Shown piece by piece: positions 3,980 through 5,067 of a stretch of DNA of 5,067 nt. The translations under genes were made by a program, and so were the position numbers. A model generated the notes under the pieces. It saw only the letters and a program-made list of their open reading frames with translations. It was not told the origin of the DNA and did not search any database. Position 1 is the first letter of the stretch. The number at the start of each line of letters is the position of its first letter. This DNA comes from Anaerolineae bacterium (GTDB lineage Bacteria > Chloroflexota > Anaerolineae > B4-G1 > SLSP01): contig JAIOSN010000251.1 of assembly GCA_021107605.1 (NCBI GenBank), positions 1 through 5,067 of the forward strand, in the 5' to 3' direction.

Positions 3980-5067
3980 CTACTCCTCAGTTTGACATTC
4001 CCACGGAAGCCAAACGAGATGTCCTATCACCTGGCTGTGCATGAGCTGTAAGTAGGGGGAGGGGTCTAGCCAGCCTTGCTCCTCAATTTCTCGCGGTAGA
4101 GGGGTATCCGTTTCATCCTCTAGATCTACTAAGGCGGCGGGGAAGGATCCATCTTCACGGGCCGGGGTGATGACGAAAAATATATAGGCCCAAATAGACC
4201 TCTTTTGCCAGCGGCCTTGATAGCCCAGCAGTTCCCCATCTGTGACCGGGATGCCATCGCTGCCTGGGGGGAAACGTGATGAGATGAAGGATTCCTCATC
4301 TTGACGGTCACTCATCCCTTGATAGACGGTCCATACTTTCTCGCCGGGGTGCAGCGGGTCAGCGTGTTGGATGGCGACGGTATCGTTCCAGTAGCTGCGC
4401 CGGGTTAGCAAGCCCTCGGCGACGGCGTAAACCGGCACGGTGCCCGGTTCTCCTGCGGCCATAAAACCCAACCCGCGACTAAACCACCACATGCCGCGAT
4501 CGCTGCGGGTGGGCAGCCGCCACGGGGCGGCGGGACAGCGTCCTTCTGCGGGCAAGCGGCTGATCACGGCGCCGCGCGGTTGGTAGACCAGGGTGTCGGC
4601 CCGTGAATGAGTGAGAGCGTAGTGATCCTTAAGGGTGTCCAACATCTCCGGCGTCCACCGGGTTTTGTGGACCTCCGCTTGGGGGAAGTGGTGGATCATA
4701 ATCAACGAGAATTTCTGTGCGCGGATATCGGCCAGCAGCGCGCTCTGATCCCAGCGCCCGGCATGGGCCAGCTGTGTCATCTCGAACGGTTGGATGTAGA
4801 GCGGGCGACCTTGCAGCGTCAACAGTCCCATGTACTCGTCGGCTAACACCGGGCCGGGGTGTTCTCTGACTAGCGTCTCTAATTCTCGTTGATTTTTCTC
4901 CGCTTTGACGCGCCATTTTAGTTCTGTTACGGGATGCATCAACGTCTGCTGCATTAGCCCGCCGGCCTGCAAGCTCACTAAAAGCAGCAGTACCGCGTGC
5001 AGATGTGCTTGCCACCAGCGTCCCTGCGTCGCGCCCGCCGCGCTCCAGGCGACCAGAGCGCCTGTCA
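3980..5067 (-). CDS. GT39-like membrane glycosyltransferase C-terminal part fused to a degenerate M23/LytM-like domain (5' end missing)
   Basis: The minus-strand frame is open from the right edge to TAG at 3980-3982, giving 361 visible residues; the GTG at 4976-4978 is internal because the frame continues upstream without a stop. Residues about 14-32 (HLHAVLLLLVSLQAGG) look like a last membrane helix. Residues 58-164 (4574-4894) resemble the soluble tail of Chloroflexota GT39-type glycosyltransferases, which transfer sugars from lipid-linked donors: GPVLADEYMGLLTLQGRPLY, QPFEMTQLA, WDQSALLADI, FSLIMI. Residues about 191-339 (4049-4495) resemble an M23/LytM peptidase: FSRGLGF, GTVPVYAVAEGLL, VAIQHADPLHPGEKVW, FPPG, LLGYQG and a closing LDPSPYL. 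The zinc-ligand positions appear replaced: the HxGLDF-type motif is SRGLGF, the YAHM-type motif is YQGM, and the HLHF-type motif is YIFF. The tail is therefore probably a binding or structural module outside the membrane, not a peptidase. The family calls rest on remembered similarity; the catalytic half of the enzyme is outside the window. Confidence 0.62.
   Translation of the reverse strand, partial: TGALVAWSAAGATQGRWWQAHLHAVLLLLVSLQAGGLMQQTLMHPVTELKWRVKAEKNQRELETLVREHPGPVLADEYMGLLTLQGRPLYIQPFEMTQLAHAGRWDQSALLADIRAQKFSLIMIHHFPQAEVHKTRWTPEMLDTLKDHYALTHSRADTLVYQPRGAVISRLPAEGRCPAAPWRLPTRSDRGMWWFSRGLGFMAAGEPGTVPVYAVAEGLLTRRSYWNDTVAIQHADPLHPGEKVWTVYQGMSDRQDEESFISSRFPPGSDGIPVTDGELLGYQGRWQKRSIWAYIFFVITPAREDGSFPAALVDLEDETDTPLPREIEEQGWLDPSPYLQLMHSQVIGHLVWLPWECQTEE

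Noticed and set aside
3989..4000. TTGACA (plus strand) as a -35 promoter element
   Set aside because: It lies inside the coding region of the minus-strand gene, has no -10 partner at proper spacing, and no plus-strand gene follows.
4976..4978. GTG as the start codon of the glycosyltransferase-like gene
   Set aside because: The frame stays open for at least 29 more codons to the edge and encodes a hydrophobic stretch continuous with the one just after the GTG, so the gene starts outside the window.
4629..5015. A 128-codon minus-strand frame overlapping the glycosyltransferase-like gene
   Set aside because: The sequence is Arg/Ala/Ser-rich without domain signals, while the overlapping frame shows clear family motifs and runs on through the window edge.

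Overview
This 5.07 kb window holds four protein-coding regions, two of them cut by the window edges, separated by intergenic DNA full of dispersed repeats. Protein style (GH13 alpha-glucosidase, a GT39-like membrane glycosyltransferase with a LytM-like tail, a CoA-disulfide-reductase-like flavoprotein), GC-rich genes and the CACCACAGAGRCACAGAG repeat family suggest an environmental bacterium, most likely Chloroflexota (Anaerolineae or relatives). That assignment is inference from memory of similar proteins and is only moderately secure.

Layout. 1-1521 (+): the 3' part of a GH13 alpha-glucosidase with all catalytic residues visible; about 60 N-terminal residues lie off the left edge. 1522-1980: a 459-base gene-free stretch with two direct copies of a CACCACAGAG repeat, a MITE-like inverted-repeat element of about 146 bp carrying two AGACCTCNGAGGTCT palindromes spaced exactly 80 bp, a weak promoter candidate, an inverted copy of the repeat, and a perfect Shine-Dalgarno. 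1981-3321 (+): a complete 446-residue FAD/NAD(P)-dependent oxidoreductase with one candidate redox cysteine in a PCGIPY motif, followed by a strong intrinsic terminator (3340-3373). 3374-3485: another repeat copy and nothing else recognised. 3486-3827 (-): a small membrane protein of unknown function. 3828-3979: a hairpin made of two repeat arms. 3980-5067 (-): the C-terminal part of what looks like a GT39-type glycosyltransferase, running off the right edge, fused to an M23/LytM-like domain that has lost all four zinc-ligand positions.

The genes do not form an obvious single pathway. The amylase-family gene and the oxidoreductase are codirectional but separated by 459 bases of repeats. The oxidoreductase has its own ribosome binding site and terminator, so it is probably a monocistronic unit, and it lies between two directly oriented copies of one repeat. 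The two minus-strand genes are both membrane-associated and could share a transcript across the hairpin. The points most worth following up are the glycosyltransferase/dead-peptidase fusion, the repeat family and its bracketing of the oxidoreductase gene, and the paired palindromes in the MITE-like element.
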